DNA of 64,000 nucleotides. Source: Citrus sinensis (Eukaryota > Streptophyta > Magnoliopsida > Sapindales > Rutaceae). The notes below the pieces were generated by a model. It saw nothing but the letters and a program-made list of their open reading frames with translations. It ran no database searches and was not told where the DNA came from. Of this stretch, positions 23,037 to 35,900 are shown one piece after another. Within the stretch, counting starts at the first letter, position 1, and each line of letters opens with the position of its first letter. The stretch covers positions 4,927,501 to 4,991,500 of the forward strand of contig NC_068558.1 of the NCBI RefSeq assembly GCF_022201045.2, read 5' to 3'. The position numbers and the translations under genes were made by a program.

Positions 23037-23811
23037 TGTTGGGGAAGCGGCTTACGATCACTAACAGATCACTTGTAAACACTTGAAATCACAAAGAATG
23101 ATAAGAGGCGACGAAAGTTTTTCCTGCGTGAACCCTCCGATGCCCAAGTCAATTTATTGGTTTACGGAAAAAAATGTTATTTCTAGTTTTTATGAATAAA
23201 ATAATCTCATATAAATATAATAAAAGAATCAAAATTGTTTAGGAGAGTTTTTCATTCTCTGAACTTTTCAATACTTTTATAAGCATCCGAGATTATCATA
23301 CCATCTTCAATGTGTTGGCGTTGCTGGATTTAATGCGCCACTTTAACTATGAGTTAATGCGCCCATTACAGAGTAGTTATTGAGCTGCATATATAGTAGC
23401 TGGATTTAATGCATAGTCGTTATGGCTGAATTTTTGGAAAGAGCTTGACAATTTGTGGTTGGTTGAGGTTTTTGGAACAATTGACTTGGTTATGGTCTTC
23501 TCATGGTATTCTGGTTGAGTTATCTGCTCATATCCTCAAGAATTACCAACTGGTGCTCATAGCCTCAAGGAATGCCACCTGGTCGAGGTGTTCTGCTCAT
23601 GGTCATTAAGATTACAATCTGGTCAAGTTGTTCTGCTCTTGGTCATCAAGATTACCGCCTGGTTAAGGTGTTCTGCTCTTGGTCATTAAGATTACTACCT
23701 AGTCAAGTAGTCTGCTCAAGGTCACCAGAATTTTCTCCTAGTAGCCTATCAACCATTTGCTCATTTTTTATCTTGAGGCGATCATGATCACCTTATTTTA
23801 TTCCCCAAACA
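23037..23811. mobile_element. Solo LTR-like element (candidate)
   Basis: Begins TGTTGGGGAAGCGG and ends TTCCCCAAACA, giving TG..CA ends and a short inverted terminal match (TTGGGGAA/TTCCCCAA), as in LTRs. It contains a degenerate 40-bp tandem array. No partner LTR or internal coding region lies beside it, and no clean 5-bp duplication was found. Confidence 0.4.
23581..23730 (+). repeat. 40-bp degenerate minisatellite (GTGTTCTGCTCTTGGTCATT type)
   Basis: TTCTGCTC plus GGTCATTAAGATTAC recur at 23591, 23631 and 23671, with a weaker copy at 23711. The period is exactly 40 bases. Less regular relatives extend left to about 23520. The frame that is open across it (23572-23787) is a by-product of the repeat. 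Confidence 0.8.
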
Positions 23812-24299
23812 CTAACTATATTTTCTCAGCTTTTTAAATGTTTTTTTCCAGATTAATGTGTTATTTCTAATAAATAAATAAATGAGGACAAGAGCATCTT
23901 GACATACTTTTCAAATATATAAGGGCCAAATGAAAGATTAACTTAAAATATAAGAACTAAACTATCACTTATACTTTTTAAATTATATGTCTTAAAGACT
24001 TAAAAGATAATAATATATTATTTTTCAATAAGGCTGTGAATTATGGTAAACAAAACCTGAAAATAAAATAAATAATGAAAAAAAAATTACATACATTTTT
24101 GTACTAGTGAAGATTAAATGATATTTGTGAATATCACTCATCTCCAATTCTTAAACAAAATAAATATATTTATTTTTTTTAAAGAGATGTGAAATTCAAT
24201 CTTCTTTTATCATAACAATTGATTTTAATATTTTTTTAACACATTAAAATTTAAATTCATTAAAACAAACACATTATAGCAATAAATGTAAAAATACTA

Positions 24300-24757
24300 A
24301 GGGGTAAAAAATACCCGTCCGATCCAAACCTGGATCGTACCCAGGCGATGCTAGATGGGTAATACCTGATCTGAGGATGGGCCCGGGTATATATGAGGCC
24401 AGACCGATCTTGGTCATTACTTGATAAGCTCGAGGTCTGGCTAGAATCCAGATTTTATAAAAAAATTATAAAATATAATCTTATTTTAAGTAATTATATT
24501 TGTTTGACCCATCAATTACATATTTTAAAATCTTAAACATTTAAAATTCATATTTTTATGTCCAATTTCATTAAAATAAATTTAAAAATTATAAAATTAT
24601 AAAATAAATTAAAAATATACATTTATAATATTATAAAATATAAAATCTAGACTTAAGAATCCATATTAAAAAACTTGGACCGGGTGTTGAAAAAACATAT
24701 CCAAGCTAGGCTTGAGCATTGCCATACTTGGGCCCAAACCCTTTTTTACATCCCTAA
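24300..24757. mobile_element. MITE with 9-bp target duplication AAAATACTA
   Basis: AAAATACTA lies at 24291-24299 and again at 24758-24766, directly outside the element. The left end reads AGGGGTAAAAAATACCCG; the right end reads CCCTTTTTTACATCCCTAA. The two ends are imperfectly inverted. A 9-bp duplication is the Mutator-superfamily signature. The inside is AT-rich and non-coding apart from GC-rich flanks. Confidence 0.75.
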
Positions 24758-25210
24758 AAAATACTATAAAATCCATTTATAATTTGTTATAATAACCAAT
24801 GGGTCAAATCATTGAATTTTTACATTGAAGATTGAGAAAAAAGTTAGTGGAACAGAGATATCTTTACGAAGAATATCTCTACAAACAAATGTCGTTCACA
24901 ATATTCGATTTGAGATATAAATTATGTCTCATCGACTCTTTCAAAACATTCTCCTTTTTAACACATTTGGTTCTTACAATTGATATTGTGATAGATTTTT
25001 TTTATAATGATCCATAATTATCACAATGAAACCTTCACAATAATCTCTAGTCTAAAAGAAAATCACACCATGATACACACACGCACACAAACAACATAAA
25101 TAGAAAAACATATATAACTATCTTTACACAAACTGAAAGAATTCAAATAAGGAAAAAGAAAAGAAACGAAGGAAAGAGATTTAATAGTGTAATGCTACAC
25201 TTAAGAGTTT

Positions 25211-26098
25211 ATACAAAATCTCACTCTCACTCCTTAAAAGAGGTAAGGGGTAGGGGTGGGCATGGGTTGGGTTGGATAGAATTTACAAAAACTCAACCCA
25301 ACACATTATTGAATGGGTTGAGATAAACTAAACCCAACCCAATTAAATAAACATGTTCAACTAAATCCAACCCAACCCTTAAATTATCGGGTTGGATTTG
25401 GTTGGATTGATTGGGTTGAAGATTTGAAGTCAAATTAACATTAAAAAATAAATAAAGAAAAAGATATGAAAGTTGAAATAAAACTTATTGAAATCAAATA
25501 TAAAAATATTATATTATGAAAATTCTATTCACTATCTAGTATTTGATAAAGAAAACTAAAAAAATATAGAATGAACAAAACAGAAAAGTACCTTCATTAG
25601 TTTTGGAATTAGAGTTTAGAGGAGTAGATACAAGAACAAAATAATTTCTTTTATAAAAGAATTAAAATATAAATTAACCGTTTCAATTTTTAGGATTTTG
25701 CAATTGAAAATTATCTTATTATTATTACTATTTATGTGGGTTGGGTTACATGAGTTCATCATAGTTGACCCAACCCAACCTAATTATTGATTGGGTTCTA
25801 AAAAATTGACTCAATTAACCCATAATAATCAACTTAACCCGTTAAAATTAAATTGGATTGGATTGTGTTGGGTTGGGTCAATTGGGTTGGATTGGGTTTG
25901 CCCACTCCTAATTAGGGGTTCAAGTCCCGTTCTCGTATGAAGCCACCATTTTGGCCAGTACTTGACCCCTTACGGGCCGACCCGATGCGAGCGATGATTA
26001 GTCTAGGTTATAGTACGAGCTTAAAGGTAGCTTCCACAGTTGAGGCCTACTCAGGACTATCTCGTGGTTCAGACAAAAAAAAAAAATTGATACAAAAT
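25211..26098 (+). mobile_element. SINE-like retroposon interrupted by a MITE
   Basis: ATACAAAAT at 25211-25219 and at 26090-26098 brackets the unit, just after a poly(A) run at 26076-26087. Removing the inner element (25253-25911) restores AAAAGAGGTAAGGGGTTCAA followed by GTCCCG, a B-box-like sequence. The right part (GTTCTCGTATGAAGCCACCA to CTCGTGGTTCAGAC) is the SINE body. The A box is not obvious, so the head may be truncated. Confidence 0.6.
25253..25911. mobile_element. MITE GGGGTGGGCATGGGTTGGG..TTTGCCCACTCCTA nested in the SINE
   Basis: Ends GGGGTGGGCATGGG and TTTGCCCACTCC are inverted to each other. GGGTTGGGTTGGAT motifs and their complement lie at the two ends. TAAGGGGTA and TTAGGGGTT at the edges look like a 9-bp duplication with two changes. 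It shares end structure with the element at 58341-59016. Confidence 0.7.
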
Positions 26099-26485
26099 TT
26101 ATTTCTTAACTAATAACTAATGTGTAATGTACATTACAAATTACTACCATTGAAATGATAAGATGACAACATATAATTATGTCACATTAGAAACTAGTTC
26201 GGTTGAGATTGGAGAGCACAGTAATAATATAATATTATTGCAGTCAAAGGAGTCCTCGTCAGTTATCACAGTTTTGATTCCAAATCGTACCATCACCATT
26301 CGTGCACTACCAGAAGTTTTATATGTTTAACCTTTTAAAATACACGTATTAGACGCACTTTGTAAGGTTGGTAGCCTCTGGTCTGAAGCAAAATAGAAGC
26401 TTTAAAGAAAGCAGAAATTGGTTGGGGAATAAACGGAAAAGAAAATGCAAATGCCCAATTTCGTCATTCAACTAGATGGGCGCAA

Positions 26486-26520
26486 CACGTGGCGTCATCT
26501 GGTTCCTGTTGCCACGTCAC
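26486..26520 (+). promoter_or_regulatory. Paired ACGT motifs upstream of RABD2a (G-box/ABRE-like and UPRE-like)
   Basis: CACGTGGCGTCA at 26486-26497 and TGCCACGTCAC at 26510-26520 lie about 260-290 bases before the RABD2a ATG. The second reads TGACGTGGCA on the minus strand, which fits the unfolded-protein-response element TGACGTG(G/A). The first contains a G-box/ABRE core. Both are bZIP-type sites by sequence only. Confidence 0.45.
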
Positions 26521-26777
26521 GCCACACGAAACACAATTCCTTTCACGATTCTTAGATAATAAAAAAATATAAATTAAATGGAAAACACCTCCGCATCCTT
26601 TTTAAACACGCTCTGTGTCAATTTCTCCAGTTTCTCTCCTCTTTTTAAAATCTCCATCATCTCTCCCTACGGCGAAGCAGTTTTCATTTGCGATCAATTT
26701 TTCTTGCCGGAAATTAAAATTTCTCATCATCTCGTCGAAGCTTCTGTGATTCATTCGATCCAACGCACGACACGACC

Positions 26778-28948
26778 ATGAATAACGAATAGTGAGATTT
26801 TAGATTAAGTTTGTTGTAATTCGTCTGGATCTGTAGTGAATTTTCCGTATAGTTTGTTTCGTTTATTTAGTTATCATTCTATTTATTGTTTTGGATTTAG
26901 TGTTTTTTTGTTTTTTGCTTTTATTTGGCGGTTAATGAATTTGTGTGGAGGTGATACGATTGTTGATTCAGATCTTGTTGATTTGGTCTCAGATCCCGTG
27001 TCGTTTCGCTTTGTTCTCATATTTTGATGATTTATTGTGTATAAGCAATTATATCATTTTAAAATACCTGTAGAGGAATTATTTGGAGCTGTTTGCGAAT
27101 TTACCTAAGATTTTACAGAAATTTGTTAAAATATAGACAACCAAGTATCTATTGGCTGCTTTTATTACTCTTATAGATTTACCGCGTACCGTTATTTGAT
27201 AATTAACTAGTTGAATTTGGGGCATATTATGTGTGTGATTGATTTACTTATGTGTATTTGCAGCGATTATTTGTTTAAGCTTTTGCTCATAGGCGATTCT
27301 GGTGTTGGCAAATCGTGTCTACTTTTGAGGTTTGCTGTAAGTTCTTGTGCACTGTTGTTTTAGCTCCTATTATTTTAATTGAATTTCAAAATCTTGCACT
27401 GCTATAACTCTAGCACAATTACAAAAGTAAAATATAAAATGAAACAGGGATTGATGCTACCAGCTCGTTACAACGTATTAATTGGAAAGATTTCTCATGG
27501 CTTTGTGTTTTTCACTTAACAGATTAATTGCTTGTTAATGTCGGTTCATTCTGTTTTGTAAACCAGGATGATTCTTATCTGGAAAGCTACATTAGCACCA
27601 TTGGAGTTGACTTTGTGAGTAATCTGTTTATATGGTTTTGATTTTTGGCCTTGATTTGTTAAATTCTATGTAAATACGGGAATTAATCTTTAATCTCATT
27701 GCATATGCAGAAAATCCGCACTGTGGAACAAGATGGCAAAACCATTAAGCTCCAAATTGTGAGTTGCCATTTTATATCTGTTTAATTATTAGGAGCTAAA
27801 TGGTTGTTAGGCTTATGGGTTGGCCGCATTCCAGTTCTACTGAAATTTCTAAGTTCAACAATTGTGTTTCGAACTGAGTTGGGTGTAATTAAGATAGACG
27901 GCTGGAAGGGTTGTAGTTATCTTAAAATTCTTATCACAATGCTCTTTAAGTTTCAGATGATTTATTCAAAACAATTTCCTCTTTCTTGAGCATAAGTGTC
28001 TTCTTCTTTTAAAATAATTGACAATGCATTTTCTTTTAGATAATCCTATGTCTTGCATTTTTCTTTATTTCCCCTTGTTTGATATATGAAGAACTTTCGT
28101 AATAATGTATAGCATATTTTTAGATTTTGTTTCTATCTGATTGTTTTGATGCCTTTTCCTGGACAAACAGTGGGACACTGCTGGCCAAGAGCGTTTTAGG
28201 ACAATAACCAGCAGCTACTATCGTGGGGCTCATGGCATCATTGTAAGCATTATAATTTCTATAACTCGTTTTCTCCTTCACTTGCTAGCTACTCATAAAA
28301 GTTGGCCTCATGCTGGTGGTTTTTCCTCAGGTTGTTTATGATGTCACAGATCAAGAGAGCTTCAACAATGTAAAGCAATGGTTGAATGAAATTGACCGAT
28401 ATGCAAGTGAAAATGTGAACAAGCTTTTAGTTGGTAACAAGTGTGATCTCACAGCGAACAAAGTTGTGTCCTATGAGACAGCCAAGGTAAATACTAGTAG
28501 TTTGGTTTAGTTTGCATGTTTATTCAAAATTGATTTCTTACGCATCATAATGGTAATTTTTCATGTTTTCTTTGTTAAGGCATTTGCGGATGAAATTGGG
28601 ATTCCTTTCATGGAAACAAGTGCTAAAAGTGCCACCAACGTCGAACAGGCTTTCATGGCCATGGCTGCTTCAATCAAGAATAGGTACTGGTTTTATAGTC
28701 CACTGCCCTATTTAAAATAAAATAAAAATGAGAAATATTGTTGTATTATGAGAGTATTTCTCATATTGTATTCTCTGATTTCAGGGAGATGTTGTTGTAG
28801 GAAATATTTTCTCTTTCTTTGTCCTTTTTCTTATCATTCTGATATTTACAGGATGGCAAGCCAACCTGCGTCGAACAATGCTAGGCCGCCAACAGTGCAG
28901 ATCCGAGGACAGCCTGTCAACCAGAAATCTGGTTGCTGCTCCACTTAG
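26778..28948 (+). CDS. RABD2A: RAB1-type small GTPase, RABD2a class
   Basis: Eight exons, 26778-26791, 27264-27336, 27567-27614, 27711-27758, 28171-28242, 28331-28486, 28580-28683 and 28852-28948, join in frame to 203 residues. All introns are GT..AG. Motifs in order: [11 protein letters not shown] (P-loop), switch [21 protein letters not shown] (switch II), NKCD, ETSAK, and a C-terminal QKSGCCST for double geranylgeranylation. [20 protein letters not shown] is typical of RAB1/YPT1. The C-terminal [14 protein letters not shown] with a final GCCST resembles Arabidopsis RABD2a (ARA5) more than the other RABD members. It should control ER-to-Golgi vesicle transport. One departure is the Val pair after the WDTAGQERF exon (GAHGII|VVYDVTD); this is within family variation. 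Confidence 0.95.
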
Positions 28949-30104
28949 AAGGGAATTAGTGTTGGTGAATTTCTGATGTTTATCAATGTTCTTTGTGGAA
29001 TGTAACACTAGTTCTCTCTTCTTATATGCTTTGATATGAAGGTTTATTGTCATGATTTGCTTTTCTTGTCAGTTGTTCGTTACTTTACTAAAGTTTCCAT
29101 TCTTTTCAAATGTATTGGGTTTCAAGAAAACATTTGTACAAATTAGGAATATTGGTGAATAGCGGCATCTTTCTTGCTGTCCTCTATTCTTTATATTGTT
29201 CGTCATCGATGTAGCTAATATATCAATTGTTCTCCTCTTTCTTGTTCCATGCTACCATTGACATCTCCATCCGTCTTCAGGAATGATCCTCTCTCCAATC
29301 TCTGAAGTGACTTGAAGGCAAATGTTTACAATTTTAACACTTGCTAATTTCATGTAAGTGGATATTGTCCTCGGATTATGTTTGATAAACTCGTAATATT
29401 TAGATTATCTCGCTCGGAAAGACTACGTTAGAGCAGAAAAATTGATAGAGACTGGATTTTGAAATTCGAAACATGGTTCTGGGTTCTAATACCATATGTA
29501 ATGTTCTCCCTTTGTTATATTGTCAAAATTAGTGTGAGTTGCTAGTAACACAATTTGATGCTTTCAAGTTCCAACCACCATATCGGACTTTACAATCGTC
29601 TTGCGGTCTTAAGGCCGACCTTTGCCATTCTTCTCAAAATCATGCCGCGGAAATTCAAGATCCAATGCACATTTAGTTGATCTCTTTCTTATCATTCAGG
29701 TGTCATGCATCGGAGCTGATACTTGATGGCAACTGGTGTATCTCTTCATCATTAACTGGCAACCCCCTAATCCCATAATATGCCACGAAGTATTCCACTT
29801 TGTTGCTGCACGAAATACTTTTCTCTCCTTTCTCATCACTGAATCGACATCAGCAACAGCAGGCTCAAACATCAGTAGTAACATTACTAACCGACTGTTG
29901 GCACCAATTTAACATTTGCTAACTTCTATTCGGTTTTAGAAGTATTGCAAAGGATTTAAAGATGAAGAAAGTAATGGTGCAAACTTTTTCACCATCCTAG
30001 TTCCACGTGCTGGGAATTTTTGACTGACATTACCTGCTCGGCAAAGCCAATCACGTGAGAACTTCCTCATTGAGCATTCAAAAGGAAGAGACTTGTTTGC
30101 AAGC
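28949..30104. other. Convergent 3' flanks of RABD2a and the PPR gene
   Basis: RABD2a 3' UTR to about 29250, then spacer of mixed composition. The part from about 29690 to 30104 is GC-richer and probably 3' UTR of the PPR transcript. No further coding exon is supported. Confidence 0.5.
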
Positions 30105-32114
30105 TTACCAGTAGTCGCCGCAGGAGCAAGTCCCATCTTTAAAATGATGAAATCTCGTAGTATCTCTCACGATGATTTCTCTTTTTTCTATTGCTGATAT
30201 GTACTTGGTGGCACGATGGCAATCCCCACATACTCTCAAGTTTTTGAACACTCGAATGGGAGTACCTAAAGGTACTTTGATAAGCCCAAAAGCAATTGCC
30301 AGCTTTTCACTGTGAAACAGCAGAAGTTGCTCTTTTACTTCTTCCCCTACAGCATGTAACACAAATTCAAGGTCTGGAACATACCCCGCCAACTTCATTT
30401 TTTTCTCCAACTCTTTCAGTTTTTCATGAATAGAAACCAACTCTGGGTGCACCCTATCACCTGATCTAAACTCATGAACAACAGTTCCCACCTCGATCCA
30501 GCTGTATCCAGGCATCTTTACCACATTATTTTCTTTCATTGACAGTCTAATCCTAGCGACATGGTCCCATTTTTTCATTGCCGCATAAATATTTGCAAGT
30601 TGGACATAACAACCAGCTGCATTTGCTGGATTAAGGTTAAACAAATTCATGGCAGCAAACTCAGCCAGATCCAATCTTTTGTGGACTCTACAAGCACTCA
30701 ACAGGGTCCCGAAAATGGCAGGTTGTGGTTTAAAGGGCATTTTCTTAATCAAGTCCACAGCTTCAACTAGCTTCCCAGCTCGACCAAGAAGGTCAACCAT
30801 ACATGTGTAGTGATCTGGCTTAGCTGCAATTCCATAATCATTCACCATCGAATCAAAATATTGAATCCCAAGATCTACCAGTCCTGCGTGGTTGCAAGCT
30901 AGCAATAATGCAACAAACGTGATCGAATCCGGCTTCATTCCCTCATCCTTCATCTTATCAAACAAACGCAGAGCCTTTTCACCTTTTCCATGTTGAGCAT
31001 AACCCGAAATCATTGCATTCCAAGTCACGACATCTTTACGTTGTATCTCAAGAAACAACTTACAAGCATCTTCTAAATCCCCGCATTTACAATACATACT
31101 AATCAGCGGAGTCAATGCTGTTGTATCTTTGCACAACGGAGACTTACAAACCAGCTGATGAACTTGCTTACCCAACTGCAAGGATGACAAATGACTACAA
31201 CCCAATAAAACACTACTCAAACTTGAAGCATTAGGCCTAATCCGTAGTCCTATCATCATTCTAAGCAGCTTCAAACCATCCTCGGCCCGCGAATTCTCAA
31301 CATAACCTGCGATCATAGCATTCCATGTGACCAAATTCTTCATGGGCATTTCATCAAATAACTTTTCCGCTAAATCAACCTTACCAAACTTCATATATCC
31401 GCTAATCATCGCAGTCCAAGCCACCACACTCTTAACTGGTGCAGCTTTAAACAACTCTACAGCTTTATCCAATTGCCCACATTCAATATAGCCAGAAATC
31501 ATAGCACTCCAAGAAACACTATTCTTCTCCGGCATTGCCAAAAACAAATCGCGAGCCTTGGCCATGTTCTTCTTCTGAACAAAACCTGATATCATCGTAT
31601 TCCACGAAGCCGTATCTTTAATGGGCAATCTCTGAAAGAAATCAAAAGAAGCTACTACATCATCAGAATTAAGTAATATACAAGACAACATGATGTTATA
31701 AGAAACCACATCTGGTTGAGGAATTTTATCAAACAATTCCTGTGCGTCCTTAAGTTTCCCGCGCTGCTTGGCAAACCCAGCCAAAACTGAATTCCAATTA
31801 ACTGTCGTCTTAACATTCATGTTATTGAATACCCGGAGGGCAGAATCAAAGTTACCAGACCTGATGTGGCTAGTGATAATCTTGTTTGATGAAATGTTTT
31901 CATTGAAATGATGTTGAAAAGGTAATGCGGCAGGGGTGGGCTTCTGATTGCTTCCATTCGAGGAGTTTGAGACCTTGTTTTGGTTGGTAATACTAACATA
32001 CGGCTCTTTGATTGTGAGGGTTGAGAGATGACGACACCAACAACTTTGACGGTATTTTCTGGATTTAATTGAGAAAATCCGTCGTTGGTTCCTTTTGTTT
32101 CCGAAAGAGTGCAT
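30105..32114 (-). CDS. DYW-type pentatricopeptide repeat protein, probably mitochondrial
   Basis: An intronless 669-residue protein. Residues 1-33 are rich in Arg, Ser and Lys with few acids, like a mitochondrial presequence. From about 75 to 510 runs a tandem array of P/L/S-type PPR motifs ([65 protein letters not shown]). The E region and DYW domain occupy the last ~150 residues, with [15 protein letters not shown] and the terminal CSCGDYW. The DYW domain is a cytidine-deaminase-like domain for organelle C-to-U editing (HxE plus CxxC ligands are present). Overall sequence resembles Arabidopsis At4g16835. The RNA target cannot be told from sequence. It lies 0.88 kb downstream of the RGGA-like gene on the same strand. 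Confidence 0.95.
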   Translation of the reverse strand: MHSFGNKRNQRRIFSIKSRKYRQSCWCRHLSTLTIKEPYVSITNQNKVSNSSNGSNQKPTPAALPFQHHFNENISSNKIITSHIRSGNFDSALRVFNNMNVKTTVNWNSVLAGFAKQRGKLKDAQELFDKIPQPDVVSYNIMLSCILLNSDDVVASFDFFQRLPIKDTASWNTMISGFVQKKNMAKARDLFLAMPEKNSVSWSAMISGYIECGQLDKAVELFKAAPVKSVVAWTAMISGYMKFGKVDLAEKLFDEMPMKNLVTWNAMIAGYVENSRAEDGLKLLRMMIGLRIRPNASSLSSVLLGCSHLSSLQLGKQVHQLVCKSPLCKDTTALTPLISMYCKCGDLEDACKLFLEIQRKDVVTWNAMISGYAQHGKGEKALRLFDKMKDEGMKPDSITFVALLLACNHAGLVDLGIQYFDSMVNDYGIAAKPDHYTCMVDLLGRAGKLVEAVDLIKKMPFKPQPAIFGTLLSACRVHKRLDLAEFAAMNLFNLNPANAAGCYVQLANIYAAMKKWDHVARIRLSMKENNVVKMPGYSWIEVGTVVHEFRSGDRVHPELVSIHEKLKELEKKMKLAGYVPDLEFVLHAVGEEVKEQLLLFHSEKLAIAFGLIKVPLGTPIRVFKNLRVCGDCHRATKYISAIEKREIIVRDTTRFHHFKDGTCSCGDYW

Positions 32115-32992
32115 CTGTGACCGCGAGTAGAAGACAGAGAAGCGGACGTTGAATTTTGGAGCGTTAAAGCTTAGAAAAGCTAGAGAAAAAAGAAGGGATC
32201 GGCATGTCTCCCCATAATCATATATTGTTCAGTTCCCTACTAACGAAAACTTTGTTACAGATTTAATCAAAAGGTGGTCCTTTTTATAATAACTGAAATT
32301 ATGTTGTCATATTTCAATAACGCATCAGTTAAGAGGAGAAAGTTCAGCAATCTTCCGTCACGGTTATTAGTGTAATTCACATGAGGATAAAGCCAAGTAG
32401 AAGAGAGAGCGATACAACAAGATGATGTGGAAAAAGCCCGGTACCTGAAAGTTTAATAGGAATGAATGAGAAAGTGAAACCACTGGAGGGAGCATCGTAC
32501 ATGCCCAGTCTGCCTAGCAAATATTTAATATTTAATTGCAAACCATTCTCACTATCAATTGTGCTGGAAAAAGAACATAAGGGTGAATCTTGTCTCATAA
32601 GAGAAACAGCTTGTACTCGGTGCCTTCATCAAAAGGGAAAAAAAAAATGCAGGAAATAAGAAAATTCAAATTCAAATTTGAAAGGACTAATAACCTAGTA
32701 CAAACCAAAACTGATGCCACTACTTAGTTCAAAACATAAATATGACCCATGTGCCCTAACTTAAAGCAGAAAAAAAGAGGGGAATTTAAAAAAAAAAAAA
32801 GGGTATGCATAAATGTCAAAGACTTAAACATGGGTAAATATCTAAAATTCACACTCAAAAGACTTTAACATCAACGATGGTTCCTTTTCACAGGAAATTA
32901 TCAATTCCCTGTTAAATAGCCTTTGACCTGACTCTTAAATTCATCACAACGGATTCCAAACAAGGAAGGACCATGGTCTGCTCTTTAATATG
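32115..32992. other. Spacer between the RGGA-like and PPR genes
   Basis: Holds the PPR promoter and the 3' UTR of the RGGA-like gene. No other gene seen. A stretch of A at 32639-32648 and AT-rich blocks are present. Confidence 0.45.
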
Positions 32993-35900
32993 TCACTTGC
33001 CACCCAAGGAGGGGAATTGTCCAGGGTCTTCAATTTTAGGAGCTGCTGCACTGCTGGACGTGCTACCACCATATCCACCCCTTGAACCACGGCCACGTCC
33101 ACGTCCACGACCGCTTGGGTTAAAGTACCTCTCTCCTTCAGCAGGCTTCAAGAACTCGTTTATGCTAACAGACTACAACATTCAAATAACAACCACATTA
33201 AACATATGAACAGAAAGATCATCGAGTAACATGATAGAAGTCTTCAATAATAAAAATGATCAGTTTTTCAAGAAAAGATTGTTGAAACTAATAAGACTGT
33301 CATTATACTAATGCAGTCCCCTGGACACTCCAAGTCTGCTAGCATTAACACCAAGCTTCTCATAATCACTGTTAAGGAGTTTTCCAAGAAGCAATGAATA
33401 ACAGGAAAACGCCTTGAGAACAGGGTGCAACTTATGAAGTCGCAAGTGTTATAATAACCAAAGCGTTATCTAAAACTTCTACCAACAGATAAGTAGACAA
33501 GCTCAAGTTGTGGGACCAAAGGAACTGAACAATAAAATTGTATACTTCATTAGACAAAGAAAGAAGCATTAATTCTACAGCTCTCAGACAGAAATAAAGC
33601 ATAGAAGAAATATTCTGAGGAAAAAAGCAATCAGTGTTAGTTATCAATGATTAATGCAATCATTAATTAATTTAAAATAAATTTGGAAAGCTTTGCAAAC
33701 CATAAGAACTGTTTATCTTCTAACTAGGTTTAGGTGAGAAAGACGCAGACCTTCTTGGCTTTCTCTTCCTTATCAGCAGCATCTTTGCGTTTGTCCTTTT
33801 CAGATCCCTGAGAAAAAGGGTGGAAAAAGGTTAACGCACCAGCAAAACATGGCCAAGTACCATAAAAAGGGAATTTAATGGTTCTTACCACTTTGATAAA
33901 AACATCATCATTGCTCTTCTTATTTGAAAGTGGTTGCATGGACTTGAACTCTTCGTCCACGTCAACCTTCCTTTCCTCAGCAGTCTTTAGGGCAAGCAAA
34001 GCTTTCCTCTTCTCTTCAAGTACCTTTTCATACTCCTCCAGGGTCATCTCCTTTAAGAACAGAAGATTAAAAAATTAGGATAAATGAAAAATACAGGGGA
34101 AACACAAAACACCAAAAAAAAATCCTACAAGCCACACTGGGATGAGAAACACCAAACATGGAACAAAAAATAGCTTCACCGTGCCGCATAATTTGGGTCA
34201 CTTGAAAGCACATTTCACACTGCCATTTTAGTTCTACTGTCCTTCCCTTTACAGTCTCAACTGACACATACAATTATTATAATTGCTGGCAAAGTACTAA
34301 ATTGGGTCACAAAATACAGTAAAACCTCTATAAATTAATAATGTTGGCACCATAAAAAATACCTATTAACTTAAAGAGATATTAATTGATAAATTAATAA
34401 ATTTTTAATTTATAGAGTGGATATACAATTCACTGAACATAAATTATAATTAACTAAAAATTATTGTATTTTACCAATCTAATCAACTAAAAATGAATTA
34501 ATCCACTAAATATAAATTAAAATGACAAAAAAAACTTAAAATTCTTGCAATCCCAGAAATTCTAGAAGCAATAAGAAAAATTAGAGATGAGATCCAATTA
34601 TATTTAAATTTCAAGAAAAAATAAGTAACAATAAAATCATATTTTATTTGATAAAAAATATCATAACAATCATATTTGTTATTTTAGCAAATTATTAATT
34701 TATGATAAGAATGGGAACACATAGTTTTATAACGATTTTCAAAAAAACTATTATCCTATTTATTTATTGAATTTATTAATTTAGCCCATTGGCCCAAGTC
34801 AGGACAGAAAGAATTACCATATAATAGAGGTTATTAATTTGTCAGTATTAAATTATAAGGTTTTACTGACGAAAGCTTGATACTTAGAGCTCTTTCAACG
34901 TATGAAAATCCAGAAAAATGTCATAACATAATATGCAAACACTGAAACTCAAGTGACAAGAAAATTCAACAAGCATTAAACTCGATAAGCTCACTAAATG
35001 CAATGAGATTTAGAAACATGCCTCAACAGAAGTCACGTCCAGATACCAGAATATTGATGGAATTTTTAGGAATACAGTTCTGTAAACAGCTACTATTTTT
35101 AGTAAAGATAAGCACAAGGGAATGCCAAACTGTTTTAGTTATTCTAGGAAATAAAGATTTTCTAGGCAGCCAACTATTAAAAATGTAAACCAAAGCAAAC
35201 AAACATTCCATTAATGCTAAAATAAAAGTGTACCTTCTCCTCAGGCTCCTTCTCTTCTTGCTCATCCACAGGATTCTCCTTGTTGGCATCTGCAGCATTT
35301 TCCTCTCCAGAAGGCTTCTCAGCATTTGTGTTCTCAGTTTCAGCAACAGGTTCTTCAGTCTCCCTAAAATTGGCAAAATGAGGGAACATGTAAACAAGAA
35401 AGCTTATTCACAATTTCAACCACTATAGGAACTCGAACTGTTTAATATCCTAGACTGCTAAAAGAGGCATAATACGCACTGAGCAATTTCATCAGTTGGA
35501 GTTCCCCAATTACCACGACCAGCCCCATCACGTTTAATCTCATTCCTGAAACCATATAAAATCAATAATTTTACCTCCCCAAAAAGAAAAAAAAAATCGT
35601 AGTACTCTATCAGCCAGTTGGAGATGAACATCTCAAATCAAATTAATACTAACCCACGCCCTGTTCCACTGCGGCGTTCAAATACCCTACGTGGACGTTC
35701 TCCCTCTTTAGATTCTCCATCGTTAAAACCACCTCGGCGACCACCACGGAAAGAACCACGGGGTGCCCCATACCCACGTCTTTCTGAGAGATTCCCTCCT
35801 TCTCCCTCTTCGGAAGGCCTATATCCTCCAGAAAGCCCATTGTTGCCACCGAACGTGTTATTATTGCCTGAATCACGATCAAAGCCACGGCCCCCTCCAC

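Larger units (their letters stand above)
20141..26470. other. Six-kilobase gene-free, repeat-rich interval
   Basis: No supportable gene. Contents, described separately, are a foldback element (20484-21350) with a 40-bp array, a tiny poly(A) insertion (22052-22104), a short inverted-repeat element (22269-22409), a solo-LTR candidate with its own 40-bp repeats (23037-23811), a MITE (24300-24757), and a SINE split by a MITE (25211-26098). Bases 21780-22260 have more balanced composition but show no exon pattern. Confidence 0.55.

Noticed and set aside
23572..23787. 71-residue plus-strand frame
   Set aside because: It simply follows a 40-bp tandem repeat and is not a protein family.
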